Assembly (NCBI RefSeq): GCF_000014565.1
Contig: NC_008268.1
Location: 6,204,501 to 6,268,500, forward strand
Direction of reading: 5' to 3'
Source of the DNA: Rhodococcus jostii RHA1
GTDB lineage: Bacteria > Actinomycetota > Actinomycetes > Mycobacteriales > Mycobacteriaceae
DNA length: 64,000 bases
Shown: one piece after another, positions 19,141 through 27,587 of the stretch
Layout: each line of letters opens with the position of its first letter
How positions within the stretch are numbered: position 1 is the first letter of the stretch
Notes under the pieces: generated by a model
What the model was told of the DNA's origin: nothing
The model's database searches: none
What the model saw: only the letters and a program-made list of their open reading frames with translations
Made by a program: the position numbers and the translations under genes

Positions 19141-19967
19141 CCGCGCGCGGCATTGCCTGCGTCGACGGGCAGGACGATACCGCTGATGTGTGCGCTGCCC
19201 TCGGCGGCGAGGAACAGCACGACCCGGGTGATCTCGGCGGCGTCCAGCCACGCCACGGGCTGGGCGTGCAGGCTGCGGAACACCGGTTCCACGTCCTCCG
19301 CTGCGGGCGCCTCGAGGTCGGGTCGCATCATCCGGTAGAGGGCGTCATTGTGAATCATCGGTGTCGAGATATTGCCCGGCGCAATCGCATTCACCGTGAT
19401 GCCTTGCGGGGCGAGGTCGAGCGCCGCGCTCTTGGTGAGCCCGATGACGCCCCACTTCGACGCCGCGTACGCGGCCATGTTGGTGTTGCCGGCCCGGCCG
19501 AGCATCGACGAGATGGTGATGATCCGGCCGTATCCCCGCCGGATCATGCCGGGCGCCACCGCTCCCACGGTGTTGAAGACGCCGGTGAGGTTGGAACCGA
19601 TCGCCTCCGACCACTGCTCCTGCGTGAGCGACTGCACCGGGGCGGCCACCGAGACGCCGGCATTCGCGACCGCGACGTCGATCCGCCCGAACTCGGACTC
19701 CGCCTCCGCGATCAGTGCGTCCATCGCCGCCCGGTCGGCGGTGTCCGCCTCGGCGGTGATGCACCGGCGACCGGTGGCGCGCACCAGCTCCGCGGTCTCG
19801 CCGAGGTCGGCGGCGGTGGCCAGGGGATAGTTCACCGCCGGGCTGTCCTCGCAGCGGTCGCACAGAACTATGTCTGCTCCGCGCTCGGCCAGTGCGACCG
19901 CGTGGCTGCGGCCCTGGCCTCGGGCGCCGCCGGTGATCAGGGCGACCCGGCCTTCGAAGTCTTCCAT
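19134..19967 (-). CDS. Mycofactocin-type short-chain dehydrogenase
   Basis: A 277-residue SDR. The nucleotide site GGARGQGRSHAVALAERGAD, the NAG motif, catalytic Ser in ITISSM and YAASK are intact. The insert after the first beta strands (YPLATAADLGETAELV) is the mark of mycofactocin-coupled SDRs, which hold NAD tightly and pass electrons to the redox peptide mycofactocin rather than free NAD. In this locus it probably oxidises a steroid hydroxyl or side-chain alcohol. It is the last of three SDR genes read together, 24 bases after the preceding one. Confidence 0.85.
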   Translation of the reverse strand: MEDFEGRVALITGGARGQGRSHAVALAERGADIVLCDRCEDSPAVNYPLATAADLGETAELVRATGRRCITAEADTADRAAMDALIAEAESEFGRIDVAVANAGVSVAAPVQSLTQEQWSEAIGSNLTGVFNTVGAVAPGMIRRGYGRIITISSMLGRAGNTNMAAYAASKWGVIGLTKSAALDLAPQGITVNAIAPGNISTPMIHNDALYRMMRPDLEAPAAEDVEPVFRSLHAQPVAWLDAAEITRVVLFLAAEGSAHISGIVLPVDAGNAARGL

Positions 19968-19991
19968 CGTCGTTCTCCTGTCCGGGGCGGA

Positions 19992-20735
19992 TCAGCGCAG
20001 CTTGATGCTGCCGCCGTCCGCCATCAGTGTCTGTCCGGTCATGTACCGCGAATCTTCGGACGCGAGGAACACCGCTACGGGCGCGATATCGGTCTCGGGA
20101 TCGCCGATCCGCTGGAGCGGAACCTTCGCCACGGACGCGGCGGCACGGTCGGGGAATCGTTCCTGCCAGGCGAGGACGCCCTCGGTCGCGGCGAACGGGC
20201 AGATCACGTTCACCCGGATCTGGTCGGCAGCCCACTCGTTGGCCGCCACCCGGCTGACGCCGCGGATCGCTTCCTTCGCCGCGGCGTACGACGTCTGGGT
20301 GGGCATGCCGTCGAGCCCGGACCCGGACGCGAAGTTGATCACCGACCCGTTCGACGCCTTCAACTGCTCGTAGCAGGCCTGCATGAGGTGCACGACCGGA
20401 TAGAACCCGGTCCGAAATGAGAGGTCGAACATCTCCTGGGTGTGGTCGATCAGCAGTGCCTGCCGCGAGGCGTGGGCGTTGTTGACCAGGACGTCCACGG
20501 ATCCGAACGCGGCGACGGCGGCGTCCCGGATCTGCTCCGCGGACTCGCGCCGGGAGATGTCGGTGTTCAGGAAGCGAGCGGACGATCCCAGTTCCAGCTC
20601 GAGGTCCTTGCCGCGTTCGTCGTCGATGTCGACGAACAGGACGTTGGCGCCCTCACGGACGAACACCGTCGTCACGGCCCGGCCGATGCCTCCGGCGCCG
20701 CCCGTCACGATCGCCGTCTTTCCGTGCAACCTCAT
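19992..20735 (-). CDS. Short-chain dehydrogenase/reductase
   Basis: A 247-residue classical SDR: TGGAGGIG nucleotide loop, acidic VDIDD selecting NAD, a catalytic Ser in NFASGSGLDG, and YAAAK. The usual NNAG reads NNAH here, a small variation. ATG 20735 gives MRLHGKTAIVTGG. Substrate not determinable; a hydroxysteroid (3-, 7- or 12-hydroxyl) is the likely class given the locus. It lies 25 bases downstream of the 311-residue SDR and 24 bases before the mycofactocin-type SDR. Confidence 0.82.
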   Translation of the reverse strand: MRLHGKTAIVTGGAGGIGRAVTTVFVREGANVLFVDIDDERGKDLELELGSSARFLNTDISRRESAEQIRDAAVAAFGSVDVLVNNAHASRQALLIDHTQEMFDLSFRTGFYPVVHLMQACYEQLKASNGSVINFASGSGLDGMPTQTSYAAAKEAIRGVSRVAANEWAADQIRVNVICPFAATEGVLAWQERFPDRAAASVAKVPLQRIGDPETDIAPVAVFLASEDSRYMTGQTLMADGGSIKLR

Positions 20736-20760
20736 CGTGTGCTCCTTCTGCGGGTGTGGC

Positions 20761-21696
20761 TCAGACATCGGCGGTGTCGCCGGTCGCCAGCGCGACGTTC
20801 TCCAGTTCGGCGACGCTGAACGCGGCATAGTTCTCGTACGGTCCGCGGCCGGCGAAATAGGGTGTGAGACGATCCTCGAGCTCCTCGGGTGAGAACGCGG
20901 AACCCGCTGCGTCGAAGCGGTTCTCGACCTTCGGCGCCGCCATCAGCGCGACCATCTTGCCGTACACGACGAACACCTGCCCGTTGATCTCCTCGGAGGC
21001 GGGGGAGGCCAGGTAGTGGACGAGGGTGGCGACCCGTTCGGGGGACAGGGGGTCGAGTCCCGCGTCGGCCGTGTTCTCGCCGAACGCGTCGGCGGTCATG
21101 GCCGTCCTGGCGCGCGGGCAGATCGCGTTGGCGCGCACCCCGTAACGCGACAGGCCCTGTGCCGTCGACAGTGTGAGCGCGGTGATCCCGGCCTTCGCGG
21201 CCGAGTAGTTGGGCTGGCCCGCCGATCCGAACAGGAACGCCTCGGACGACGTGTTGACGACCCGCCCGTACACGGGGCCTCCGGCGGCCTTGCTCGCCTC
21301 GCGCCAGTGCACGGCGGCGGCGCGCGAGGTGGCGGCGTGCCCTTTGAGATGGACGCGGATGACGTCGTCCCAGTCGGTTTCGGAGAGGTTGAAAATCATC
21401 TTGTCGCGCAGGATTCCGGCGTTGTTGACGAGGATGTCCATCGATCCGAACGTGCGGACGGCCTCGTGCACGAGGCGTTCGCCCAGCGCCCAGTCGGAGA
21501 CGTCGCCGGTCACGGCGGTGGCGCGGCCGCCGGCCGCCGCGATCTCCGCGGCCACCTCGTGTGCGCCCTCGCCCATGTCGTTGACGACGACTGCCGCGCC
21601 TGCGGCGGCGAGTGCGAGGGCTTCGGCCCGGCCGAGGCCTGCGCCTGCGCCGGTGACGACGGCGGTGCGTCCGGCGAGACTGAGTGATTCCGTCAT
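20761..21696 (-). CDS. SDR of the HSD4/ChsB1 type (3-hydroxyacyl-CoA dehydrogenase)
   Basis: A 311-residue SDR with TGAGAGLGRAEA, VVNDMGEG, NNAGILRD, Ser in NTSSEAF and YSAAK. The NAGILRDK segment and the extended C-terminus resemble multifunctional-enzyme-2 dehydrogenases and mycobacterial Rv3502c (ChsB1), which oxidise the 3-hydroxyacyl-CoA of a steroid side chain. That role would complete a beta-oxidation cycle with the hydratases elsewhere in the window. First gene of a three-SDR operon; ATG 21696 has AGGAG upstream and a TAGAAT box 34 bases before it. Confidence 0.82.
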   Translation of the reverse strand: MTESLSLAGRTAVVTGAGAGLGRAEALALAAAGAAVVVNDMGEGAHEVAAEIAAAGGRATAVTGDVSDWALGERLVHEAVRTFGSMDILVNNAGILRDKMIFNLSETDWDDVIRVHLKGHAATSRAAAVHWREASKAAGGPVYGRVVNTSSEAFLFGSAGQPNYSAAKAGITALTLSTAQGLSRYGVRANAICPRARTAMTADAFGENTADAGLDPLSPERVATLVHYLASPASEEINGQVFVVYGKMVALMAAPKVENRFDAAGSAFSPEELEDRLTPYFAGRGPYENYAAFSVAELENVALATGDTADV

Positions 21697-21721
21697 GGGA
21701 ACTCCTGATTGCGAGAAGAAG

Positions 21722-21735
21722 TAGATTTCATTCTA
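21722..21735 (-). promoter_or_regulatory. TAGAAT-containing promoter/operator candidate before the SDR operon
   Basis: On the minus strand TAGAATGAAATCTA has inverted ends (TAGA/TCTA) and includes a good -10 hexamer. It shares TAGAAT and the A/T-rich run with elements at 24991 and 45883, though the right half differs. It may be simply a -10 box. Confidence 0.4.
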
Positions 21736-21750
21736 GTTGTATCGCACGAA

Positions 21751-21771
21751 CTACTGCTCAGTCACCAGTAG
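21751..21771. promoter_or_regulatory. Inverted repeat in the SDR/MFS divergent region
   Basis: CTACTG (21751-21756) and CAGTAG (21766-21771) form an exact 6-base inverted repeat with a 9-base centre, 55 bases upstream of the SDR operon and 160 before the transporter. It is a possible operator; nothing identifies the regulator. Confidence 0.35.
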
Positions 21772-21931
21772 GGCGCGATCTGATGGAGGAATGTTTTCTA
21801 GTTTTCCTGCCGATTAGGCATCGACGACACCGGCTGCGGGCAGGTCTCGGTGAGTGGGAACTGTGGTCGACGTCACTGGACGGCATGCCAGGTTGGGCGT
21901 GCTGATCCTCTCGAATCCCCCGGAGCCACAT

Positions 21932-23404
21932 ATGCATAACATGCCCCTGTCCCCAGGTGAGGCGGAGCGCGCACCGCTCTCACGCGGGAAGGCGTTCGCC
22001 CTGCTGGCCTTGATCATCCTTCTGGTCGAAGTCATCCCGCTCGCCTACAACTTCGTCACCCCGGCGCTGCCGGAGATCGCGAAACACTTCGGCACCGCGA
22101 ACGTCGGCTGGGTGATCACGATCGTCACCCTGATGCTCGCCGCCTCGACTCCGCTCGTCGGCAAACTCGGCGACATCTACGGCAAGAAGCGGATGATGCT
22201 CGTGTCCGCCGCGGTTTTCGGAGTCGGTTCACTACTCGGCGCGCTGGCCCCCAACTTCGAACTCTTCCTCGTGGGCCGCGGCTTGCAGGGTGCGGGCATG
22301 GCGATCCTCGTGCTCGCCTACGGCTTGATCCGAGACATCCTGCCCCCGTCGATCATTCCCGTGGCCGTGGGATTCGTCGCCACCGGAATGGGGGCCAGCA
22401 CCATCCTCGGCCCGATCATCGGCGGTTACCTCATCGACCACTTCGGCTACACCGGCGTGTTCTGGGCGCAACTCCTCCACGTGGCGGTCGTCGGAATCGC
22501 GGTCGCGATCTTCGTTCCCGAGACCACGCTGCGGACGCGATCGAAGCTGGATGTGCTCGGCGCGGCCATCCTCGGCCTCGGCGCCTTCGTGCTGCTGTTC
22601 GGTATCGGCAAGGCCACCGCGTGGGGTTACACGGCCCCGCAGACATTGCTGTGCGTTGGCGGCGGGCTCGCCATCCTCGCCGGCTGGCTGCTCTACGAAC
22701 GCACGCCGAAGGAACCGCTCATCGACCTGCAGATGCTGAAGCACGGACCCGTCGCGAAAACATTGGCCGCCAGCGGTTTCGTCCAGTTCGTCCTGGTCAG
22801 CCATTCGATGCTCATCCCGATGTTCGTGATGACCGATCCCGACCTCGGTCTCGGTTACGGATTCGGAGTCACCGCACTCGCCGTCGCCATCTACACCGTC
22901 CCCACGGGCGTCGTGTCGATGATCGCGGGCCCGGTCGGCGGATACTTCACCCGCCGCATCGGCCCGGCACCGGTTCTGGTGTTCGGCGGCGCGTCCCTCG
23001 CACTCGGATCGTTCCTGCTCGCCACCCTGCACCACTCGACGGTCCAGATGATGTTCGGGCAGTTGGTGATCGGCCTCGGGCTCGGTTCCGCGTCGGCGAC
23101 GCTGCCGAACCTCATCATGCGCACCGTGCCCGCGCAGACACAGGGGATCGCAGGCGGGATGCTGAACCTGTCCGGCTCGCTGGGCAGTGCGATCGGCAGT
23201 CAGGTGATGATCGCCATCGTCGCGATCCCCGGTGTTGTCCTGGTGGGCCGCGCCGCGCAGTACTCGGAGAAGGGCTTCGTCTACGCCTTCTTCACCCTCG
23301 CCGTCGCCGGAATGCTGGCCGCGGTGATGGGACTTCTCCTCATCCGCAACAAGATCGAGCGTCCGGTCGACGTGGCGTCGCCGAAGTCGGAGATGGTCGC
23401 CTGA
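21932..23404 (+). CDS. MFS transporter, 14-helix DHA2-like (candidate bile acid carrier)
   Basis: A 490-residue membrane protein with about 14 helices. The MFS loop motif appears as GKLGDIYGKKRMMLVSA after helix 2 and the antiporter-type motif as GPIIGGYLIDHFG in helix 5. ATG 21932 has GGAG six bases upstream; earlier in-frame starts lack a ribosome site. Position opposite hydroxysteroid dehydrogenases suggests uptake or efflux of a steroid acid. A transporter of this type (CamM) is known for cholate metabolites in Rhodococcus jostii RHA1, but identity with it is my guess. Confidence 0.85.
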   Translation: MHNMPLSPGEAERAPLSRGKAFALLALIILLVEVIPLAYNFVTPALPEIAKHFGTANVGWVITIVTLMLAASTPLVGKLGDIYGKKRMMLVSAAVFGVGSLLGALAPNFELFLVGRGLQGAGMAILVLAYGLIRDILPPSIIPVAVGFVATGMGASTILGPIIGGYLIDHFGYTGVFWAQLLHVAVVGIAVAIFVPETTLRTRSKLDVLGAAILGLGAFVLLFGIGKATAWGYTAPQTLLCVGGGLAILAGWLLYERTPKEPLIDLQMLKHGPVAKTLAASGFVQFVLVSHSMLIPMFVMTDPDLGLGYGFGVTALAVAIYTVPTGVVSMIAGPVGGYFTRRIGPAPVLVFGGASLALGSFLLATLHHSTVQMMFGQLVIGLGLGSASATLPNLIMRTVPAQTQGIAGGMLNLSGSLGSAIGSQVMIAIVAIPGVVLVGRAAQYSEKGFVYAFFTLAVAGMLAAVMGLLLIRNKIERPVDVASPKSEMVA

Positions 23405-23421
23405 CAGTTTCCTTGCCGGAC

Positions 23422-23452
23422 CACGAGGCCCGCAGCATCTGCGGGCCTCGTG
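23422..23452. terminator. Bidirectional hairpin terminator
   Basis: CACGAGGCCCGCAG (23422-23435) and its exact complement (23439-23452) form a 14-bp stem with a 3-base CAT loop. It lies between the convergent MFS transporter and NTF2-like genes and can stop transcription from both sides. Confidence 0.85.
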
Positions 23453-23473
23453 TCGGTGTGGCAGTCCAAGTGT

Positions 23474-23956
23474 TCAGGCGCGCACACCCGCCGCCAGCAG
23501 GATGCGCGCCTCCTCGCGACCGTCGAGCAACCGATTGACGCGCCGGGTCACCTTCCACTCGCCGTCGATCTTGGCGAGCTCCCACCGGTTGGCGGTGATC
23601 CGGTGGACGCGGAATCCGTTTTCGTCGTGAATGATCAACTGCGACTTGCACGTGGCCACCGCGGTGTCACCGTCGACGCGCACGTGCCCGGGCTCGAGCA
23701 TGTGCGCGCAGCCGCCGCCGATCCAGCCCTGATGCGCCTGCGACTGCACCATTGCCGTGATGGCCGCATGCCCGCGCATCACCCCGGTGTCGACGTCGTA
23801 CACACCGTCCTCGGTCCACAGACGCGCGACCGCGTCGGCCGAACCGCTGTCGATGGCGGGACCGTAGGCTGTCATCAGCTCGAGGATGGCGAGCTTGTCT
23901 TCGAGCGCGGTGACGCGTTCGGCAAGTGCGCGGACGAGGTCTTCGGTGCCGGTCAT
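23474..23956 (-). CDS. NTF2/SnoaL-like protein, candidate bile acid 7-alpha-dehydratase type
   Basis: A 160-residue protein: an N-terminal helix (VRALAERVTALEDKLAILEL) then an NTF2-like cone. Y31 and D36 in MTAYGPAIDSG, with H85 or H91 in CAHMLEPGHV, match the order of the Tyr/Asp/His set of BaiE bile acid dehydratase; other SnoaL-like enzymes share part of this. If active it would eliminate a ring hydroxyl from a 3-keto steroid. ATG 23956 overlaps the luciferase-like gene as ATGA, so the two are co-translated. Confidence 0.78.
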   Translation of the reverse strand: MTGTEDLVRALAERVTALEDKLAILELMTAYGPAIDSGSADAVARLWTEDGVYDVDTGVMRGHAAITAMVQSQAHQGWIGGGCAHMLEPGHVRVDGDTAVATCKSQLIIHDENGFRVHRITANRWELAKIDGEWKVTRRVNRLLDGREEARILLAAGVRA

Positions 23957-24849
23957 GGACGGATCCTGTCTTCGGTTGGGGTGCGGAAGGAGAGGCCGAG
24001 TTCGTCGCCCAGCTGCCGGAGGGCCTCCAGTTGCTCGCAGTAGTGGGCTGCACTCGTGGACGCGAGGGTGGCGCTGACGACGGTGGTGCCGGCGTCGCGT
24101 CGTCGTTCGAGGGCACGGGTCACGGTGTCGCGCGAGCCGATCGGGTCGAGGGGCGCGCCCGCGCTGAGGACCACGTCGAAAGCGTCGGGGAGGTAGACCT
24201 TGGTGAGCAGCGTGCACAATTCGTCGAGCGAGAGACCGAACGGCACCCACCCGTCGCCGAGCGTCACCGCGCGGCGCAGGGACCGCAGTGTCCGTCCCCC
24301 GATCCACAGCGGGACCCGTGGCTGGACGGCGTGCGGTTCGACGACGACGCCGTCGAAGTCGTAGAACGTGCCGTGGTACTCGGGCCGAGGTTGCGACAGC
24401 GACGCACGGAGCGCCGCGAGGGCGTCGTCGGCGCGGGCGCCCCGGTCGTCGAAATGGGCGCCGAGCAGGTCGAATTCCTCGCGCAGGCTGCCCACGCCCA
24501 GCCCGAGGACGAGGCGGCCGCCGCTGACGACGTCGAGCGTGCCGTAGCGCTTCGCGATCTCGAGGGGGTGGTGATAGCCGAGCACCAAGACCTGGGTGGC
24601 GAGGCGGATGCCGGTGGTGTGGGCGGCGAGGAACCCGAGGGTCGCGAGCGGGTCCCAGTACGTACCGCCGCGCTCGATCGCGACGTCGGTGGGGACGGCG
24701 ACGTGCTCGCTGCAGGTGAGGTGGTGGTAGCCGAGGCGGTCGGCCGTGCCGGCGATCGCGGTCAACTCCGCGATGCCGGCGCCGAGTTCCCAGTCCGCGC
24801 GGACCGCGGGGTGCGCGATGACGATGGGTGGCGCGATTCCTATGTGCAT
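23953..24849 (-). CDS. Luciferase-like (LLM) flavin/F420 oxidoreductase
   Basis: A 298-residue TIM-barrel protein. TADRLGYHHLTCSEHVAVP, LATQVLVLGYHHPLEIAKR and GRLVLGLGVGSLREEFDLLG are typical of the bacterial luciferase superfamily, subgroup TIGR03619, which mostly uses F420. Substrate unknown; a steroid or CoA ester is likely from context. ATG 24849 is the first good start. The gene is divergent from iclR across about 200 bases, and the NTF2-like gene overlaps its stop by four bases. Confidence 0.85.
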   Translation of the reverse strand: MHIGIAPPIVIAHPAVRADWELGAGIAELTAIAGTADRLGYHHLTCSEHVAVPTDVAIERGGTYWDPLATLGFLAAHTTGIRLATQVLVLGYHHPLEIAKRYGTLDVVSGGRLVLGLGVGSLREEFDLLGAHFDDRGARADDALAALRASLSQPRPEYHGTFYDFDGVVVEPHAVQPRVPLWIGGRTLRSLRRAVTLGDGWVPFGLSLDELCTLLTKVYLPDAFDVVLSAGAPLDPIGSRDTVTRALERRRDAGTTVVSATLASTSAAHYCEQLEALRQLGDELGLSFRTPTEDRIRP

Positions 24850-24924
24850 CAGGTGGTTACTCCGCTGTCGGGGGTCGGTCTGTCGTCACCGTTGTAGTGG
24901 AGGTGCCCGCGGGTCGCGCGGGCA

Positions 24925-24940
24925 TTCCCGCTGACCGGAC
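24925..24940 (+). promoter_or_regulatory. Shared element TYCCRCTGACCGRGAC, copy before iclR
   Basis: TTCCCGCTGACCGGAC, pointing toward iclR and 110 bases before its start. It is one of eight intergenic matches in the steroid locus to the same 16-base pattern (see findings). Regulator unknown. Confidence 0.5.
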
Positions 24941-24990
24941 GCGGCGATTGTCCGATTTCTTCCCCGCGGCGGGCACGGCTGGTACATTTT

Positions 24991-25005
24991 AAGAATTCAT
25001 TTCAA
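24991..25005 (+). promoter_or_regulatory. AAGAATTCATTTCAA, candidate operator before iclR
   Basis: The element sits 45-60 bases before the iclR start in an otherwise GC-rich divergent region. It matches TAGAATACATTTCAA at 45883 at 13 of 15 positions. The core GAATnnATTTC is an imperfect palindrome. Confidence 0.5.
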
Positions 25006-25050
25006 TTTTTGTCGGGCGTATGCGTGTGACCAGGATATTTGGAGGCGTCG

Positions 25051-25944
25051 ATGACTGTCGTCGATTCGGATGATGCACTGTCGGTACCCGCTGCGAAGAA
25101 GGATCTGCCACCGTCGATGGTCGAGCGGATGACGCTGATCCTCGACGCGTTCGACGGCCGCACGTCACGCCTGACCCTCGAGGAGGTCGCGTGCCGCACC
25201 CGGCTACCGCGGTCCACGGTGCACCGCATCCTCGACCAGCTGGTTCGCCTCGACTGGGTCGACCACGCCAGCTTCGGCTACTGCCTCGGACGGCGCGCGA
25301 TGGGTCTCGGCGGCGGCGACAACGGGCACAGCCAGGTCCGGGCCGCGGCGGCCCCGCTGCTGCACGACCTGCACATGCAGACCGGAATGGTGGTGCACCT
25401 GGCCGTGCTGGACGGCGCGGAGAGCGTGTACCTGGACAAGGTGGGCGGACGGATGGCCGCAAGCCTGCCGTCGCGGGTGGGTGGGCGCGTGCCCGCCTAC
25501 ACGACGGCGGGCGGCAAGGCGATGCTGGCGTGGGTCGACCCGGAGGAGGTCGACGGCATGTACGGGCCGCGGCTCAACCGGAGCACGGACCGCACGATCA
25601 CCGAACTGTCCACACTGCACCAGGAGCTCAACCGGATCCGGCAGCGCCGCGGCCTCGCGTTCGAGCGAGGGGAGGCGGTGCGCGGAATCGGGTGCGTCGG
25701 TGTCGCGGTCCGCAGCGCCGACGGGCCGGTGGCCGGCATCTCGCTGTGCGGCGACGCGCGGACCGTCCAACTCGAACGCGTCGCCCCGCTCGTCGTCGAC
25801 GCCGCCCGGGAAGTCACCCGGACGCTCCACCCCGAACTGGGAACACCCCGTCGCGGCCGCCGGACCCCGGAGATCCCGGACAGCTCGTGGTCGACCGAGA
25901 CGCTGGACCAGCTCCTCGCGGTGCAGTCCGGTCAATGGCTGTAG
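25051..25944 (+). CDS. IclR-family transcriptional regulator
   Basis: A 297-residue regulator. The N-terminal winged helix includes LTLEEVACRTRLPRSTVHRI, and the C-terminal effector-binding domain contains VYLDKVGG, PAYTTAGGKAMLAW and GIGCVGVAVRSADG, typical of IclR. The last 40 residues are a Pro/Arg-rich extension. ATG 25051 has GGAGG five bases upstream. IclR proteins control aromatic and carboxylic acid catabolism, so control of the neighbouring steroid genes is plausible. It converges on hsaB with a strong hairpin between. Confidence 0.9.
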   Translation: MTVVDSDDALSVPAAKKDLPPSMVERMTLILDAFDGRTSRLTLEEVACRTRLPRSTVHRILDQLVRLDWVDHASFGYCLGRRAMGLGGGDNGHSQVRAAAAPLLHDLHMQTGMVVHLAVLDGAESVYLDKVGGRMAASLPSRVGGRVPAYTTAGGKAMLAWVDPEEVDGMYGPRLNRSTDRTITELSTLHQELNRIRQRRGLAFERGEAVRGIGCVGVAVRSADGPVAGISLCGDARTVQLERVAPLVVDAAREVTRTLHPELGTPRRGRRTPEIPDSSWSTETLDQLLAVQSGQWL

Positions 25945-25946
25945 CG

Positions 25947-25992
25947 CCCGTGCGCGCGTAAGGAGTCTCTGGACTCGTTACGCGCGCACGGG
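25947..25992. terminator. 46-base palindrome, CCCGTG family, copy 2 (bidirectional terminator)
   Basis: Arms 25947-25961 and 25978-25992 are a perfect 15-bp inverted repeat. Inside, GAGTC (25963-25967) and GACTC (25972-25976) extend the stem, leaving a 4-base loop. It lies between the convergent iclR and hsaB genes and contains the hsaB stop codon. It aligns over its full length with the element at 33319. Confidence 0.85.
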
Positions 25993-26514
25993 TCGCGGAG
26001 CGGCGTCGAGGCCGAACCCGCCCCGGAAGAACACCATCGGCCGCTCCTCGCACACCGATTCGAGTTCCCGGACCCGTCCGATCACGACGTCGTGGTCGCC
26101 GGCGGTGTGCACCGACTGCACGTCCGCGTGCACGCGCACGAGGACCCCCGGCAGTGACGGCGTCGACCACCGCGACGGCTCCCAGGCGAGCCCGTCGAAC
26201 TTGGTGCCCCGGCTCGAGCCGAACCGGAAACAGAGGTCCGTCTGGTCCTCGCGCAGCACGTTGATCGTGAAACGCCGCGACCGCCGGATGCGCGGCCATG
26301 CCCGCCCGCGGTGATCGGCGCAGAACAGGATCAACGGCGGCTCCAGGGACACCGACGCGAACGACTGACACGTGAAACCCACCGGACCCTCGGTGTCGAG
26401 GCCGGTCACCACCGTCACTCCGCTGGCGAATTGGCCGAGGGCACGGCGCATCTCGTCCGGTGACGGTGCGTCCGAGCGTGTCCCGGACTGGGCGCCGGCC
26501 GGTTCGGTTGCCAT
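25978..26514 (-). CDS. hsaB: HsaB-like flavin reductase component
   Basis: A 178-residue flavin reductase of the HpaC/HsaB family: ALGQFASGVTVVTGLD near the N-terminus, VGFTCQSFASVSLEPPLILF and the late HDVVIGRVRELE. It reduces FMN or FAD with NADH and supplies it to the HsaA monooxygenase, which hydroxylates the phenolic ring of the opened steroid. ATG 26514 follows GGAGG. It is divergent from hsaD, with facing copies of the shared 16-base element between. It is the only reductase of this kind seen for two HsaA-like oxygenases. Confidence 0.85.
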   Translation of the reverse strand: MATEPAGAQSGTRSDAPSPDEMRRALGQFASGVTVVTGLDTEGPVGFTCQSFASVSLEPPLILFCADHRGRAWPRIRRSRRFTINVLREDQTDLCFRFGSSRGTKFDGLAWEPSRWSTPSLPGVLVRVHADVQSVHTAGDHDVVIGRVRELESVCEERPMVFFRGGFGLDAAPRPVRA

Positions 26515-26602
26515 CAGACCGCCTCCGATTGCTGTTCCGTCGCCGACCCGTTCGACGATCGTCCCCGAGGCTAGGGACGGTGCCGAACGGTCACGAGATG
26601 CC

Positions 26603-26619
26603 GTCTCGGTCAGTGGAAA
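26603..26619 (-). promoter_or_regulatory. Shared element, copy pointing toward hsaB
   Basis: Minus strand TTTCCACTGACCGAGAC, 89 bases before the hsaB start. Together with the copy at 26653 on the other strand, each divergent gene has its own element in its own direction. Confidence 0.5.
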
Positions 26620-26652
26620 TCCCCGGCCGATGCCTGCGCGAGCAGGGCGATG

Positions 26653-26668
26653 TCTCGCTGACCGGGAT
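26653..26668 (+). promoter_or_regulatory. Shared element, copy pointing toward hsaD
   Basis: TCTCGCTGACCGGGAT, ending 43 bases before the hsaD start codon. The distance is almost the same as for the copy before the second HsaA-like gene (41 bases). Confidence 0.5.
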
Positions 26669-26711
26669 CGCTTCTGTCCGAGCCGGGAGCGCGCTGGCAA
26701 CGTGACCGACC

Positions 26712-27587
26712 ATGACGACTGACTCGAGTTACGAGGGCACCCTGAAGGAGCTGAAGACCGACCTCGGCGTGCTTCGCTACCACGAGGCCGGCGACGGCCC
26801 GCCTCTTCTGCTGCTGCACGGCTCCGGCCCCGGCGTGACGGGGTGGCGCAACTTCCGCGGCAACCTCGGCGTCTTCGCCGAGCACTTCCGCACCTTCGTC
26901 CTGGAGTTCCCGGGATTCGGGGTCAGCGACGACTTCGGCGGCCATCCGATGCTCACAGCAGGCGACGCGGTGCTCCGCTTCCTCGACGGGCTCGGGCTCG
27001 ACGAGGTGGCGATGCTCGGAAACTCGATGGGCGGCATCGTCGCCACCCAGTTCGCCATCGCGCACCCCGACCGGGTCGGCAAGCTGATCACCATCGGCGG
27101 CATCGGCAGGAACCTCTTCAGCCCCGGCCCCGGTGAGGGCATCAACCTCCTGATGGAGTTCACGGACGACCCCACCCGGGAACGACTGATCGCGTGGCTG
27201 CACTCGATGGTGTTCGACCCCGCGATGGTCACCGAGGAACTGATCGAGGAACGCTGGACGCAGGCCACCGATCCCGAGACTCTCGCCAGCGCCCGCAAGA
27301 TGTACAGCAAGGCGGCGTTCGAGGCCGGAGCCCGGGCCGCACTCGAATCCGACGCGGCCCCGTACTGGGCTCAGCTGCACAAGGTGAAGGCACCGACACT
27401 GCTCACGTGGGGTCGCGACGACCGAGTCAGCCCGCTGGACATGGCGATCATCCCGATGCGGTCGATTCCCCGGGCGGAACTGCACGTGTTCCCGAACTGC
27501 GGGCACTGGGCGATGATCGAACAGAAGACGGCGTTCGAGAGTGCCGTCCTCGCCTTCCTGCTCCGCAAGGACGGCAGCGGACGATGA
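26712..27587 (+). CDS. hsaD: HsaD, meta-cleavage product hydrolase
   Basis: A 291-residue alpha/beta hydrolase. LLLLHGSGPG forms the oxyanion region, the nucleophile is S105 in GNSMGG, and D236 (or D237) in WGRDDR and H265 in NCGHW complete the triad. HsaD splits the C-C bond of the ring-opened product 4,5:9,10-diseco steroid (4,9-DSHA), giving a hexahydroindane acid and 2-hydroxyhexadienoate. First gene of the hsaD-kstD-hsaEGF-hsaA-hsaC run; its stop overlaps kstD as ATGA. The length equals that of mycobacterial HsaD. Confidence 0.92.
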   Translation: MTTDSSYEGTLKELKTDLGVLRYHEAGDGPPLLLLHGSGPGVTGWRNFRGNLGVFAEHFRTFVLEFPGFGVSDDFGGHPMLTAGDAVLRFLDGLGLDEVAMLGNSMGGIVATQFAIAHPDRVGKLITIGGIGRNLFSPGPGEGINLLMEFTDDPTRERLIAWLHSMVFDPAMVTEELIEERWTQATDPETLASARKMYSKAAFEAGARAALESDAAPYWAQLHKVKAPTLLTWGRDDRVSPLDMAIIPMRSIPRAELHVFPNCGHWAMIEQKTAFESAVLAFLLRKDGSGR

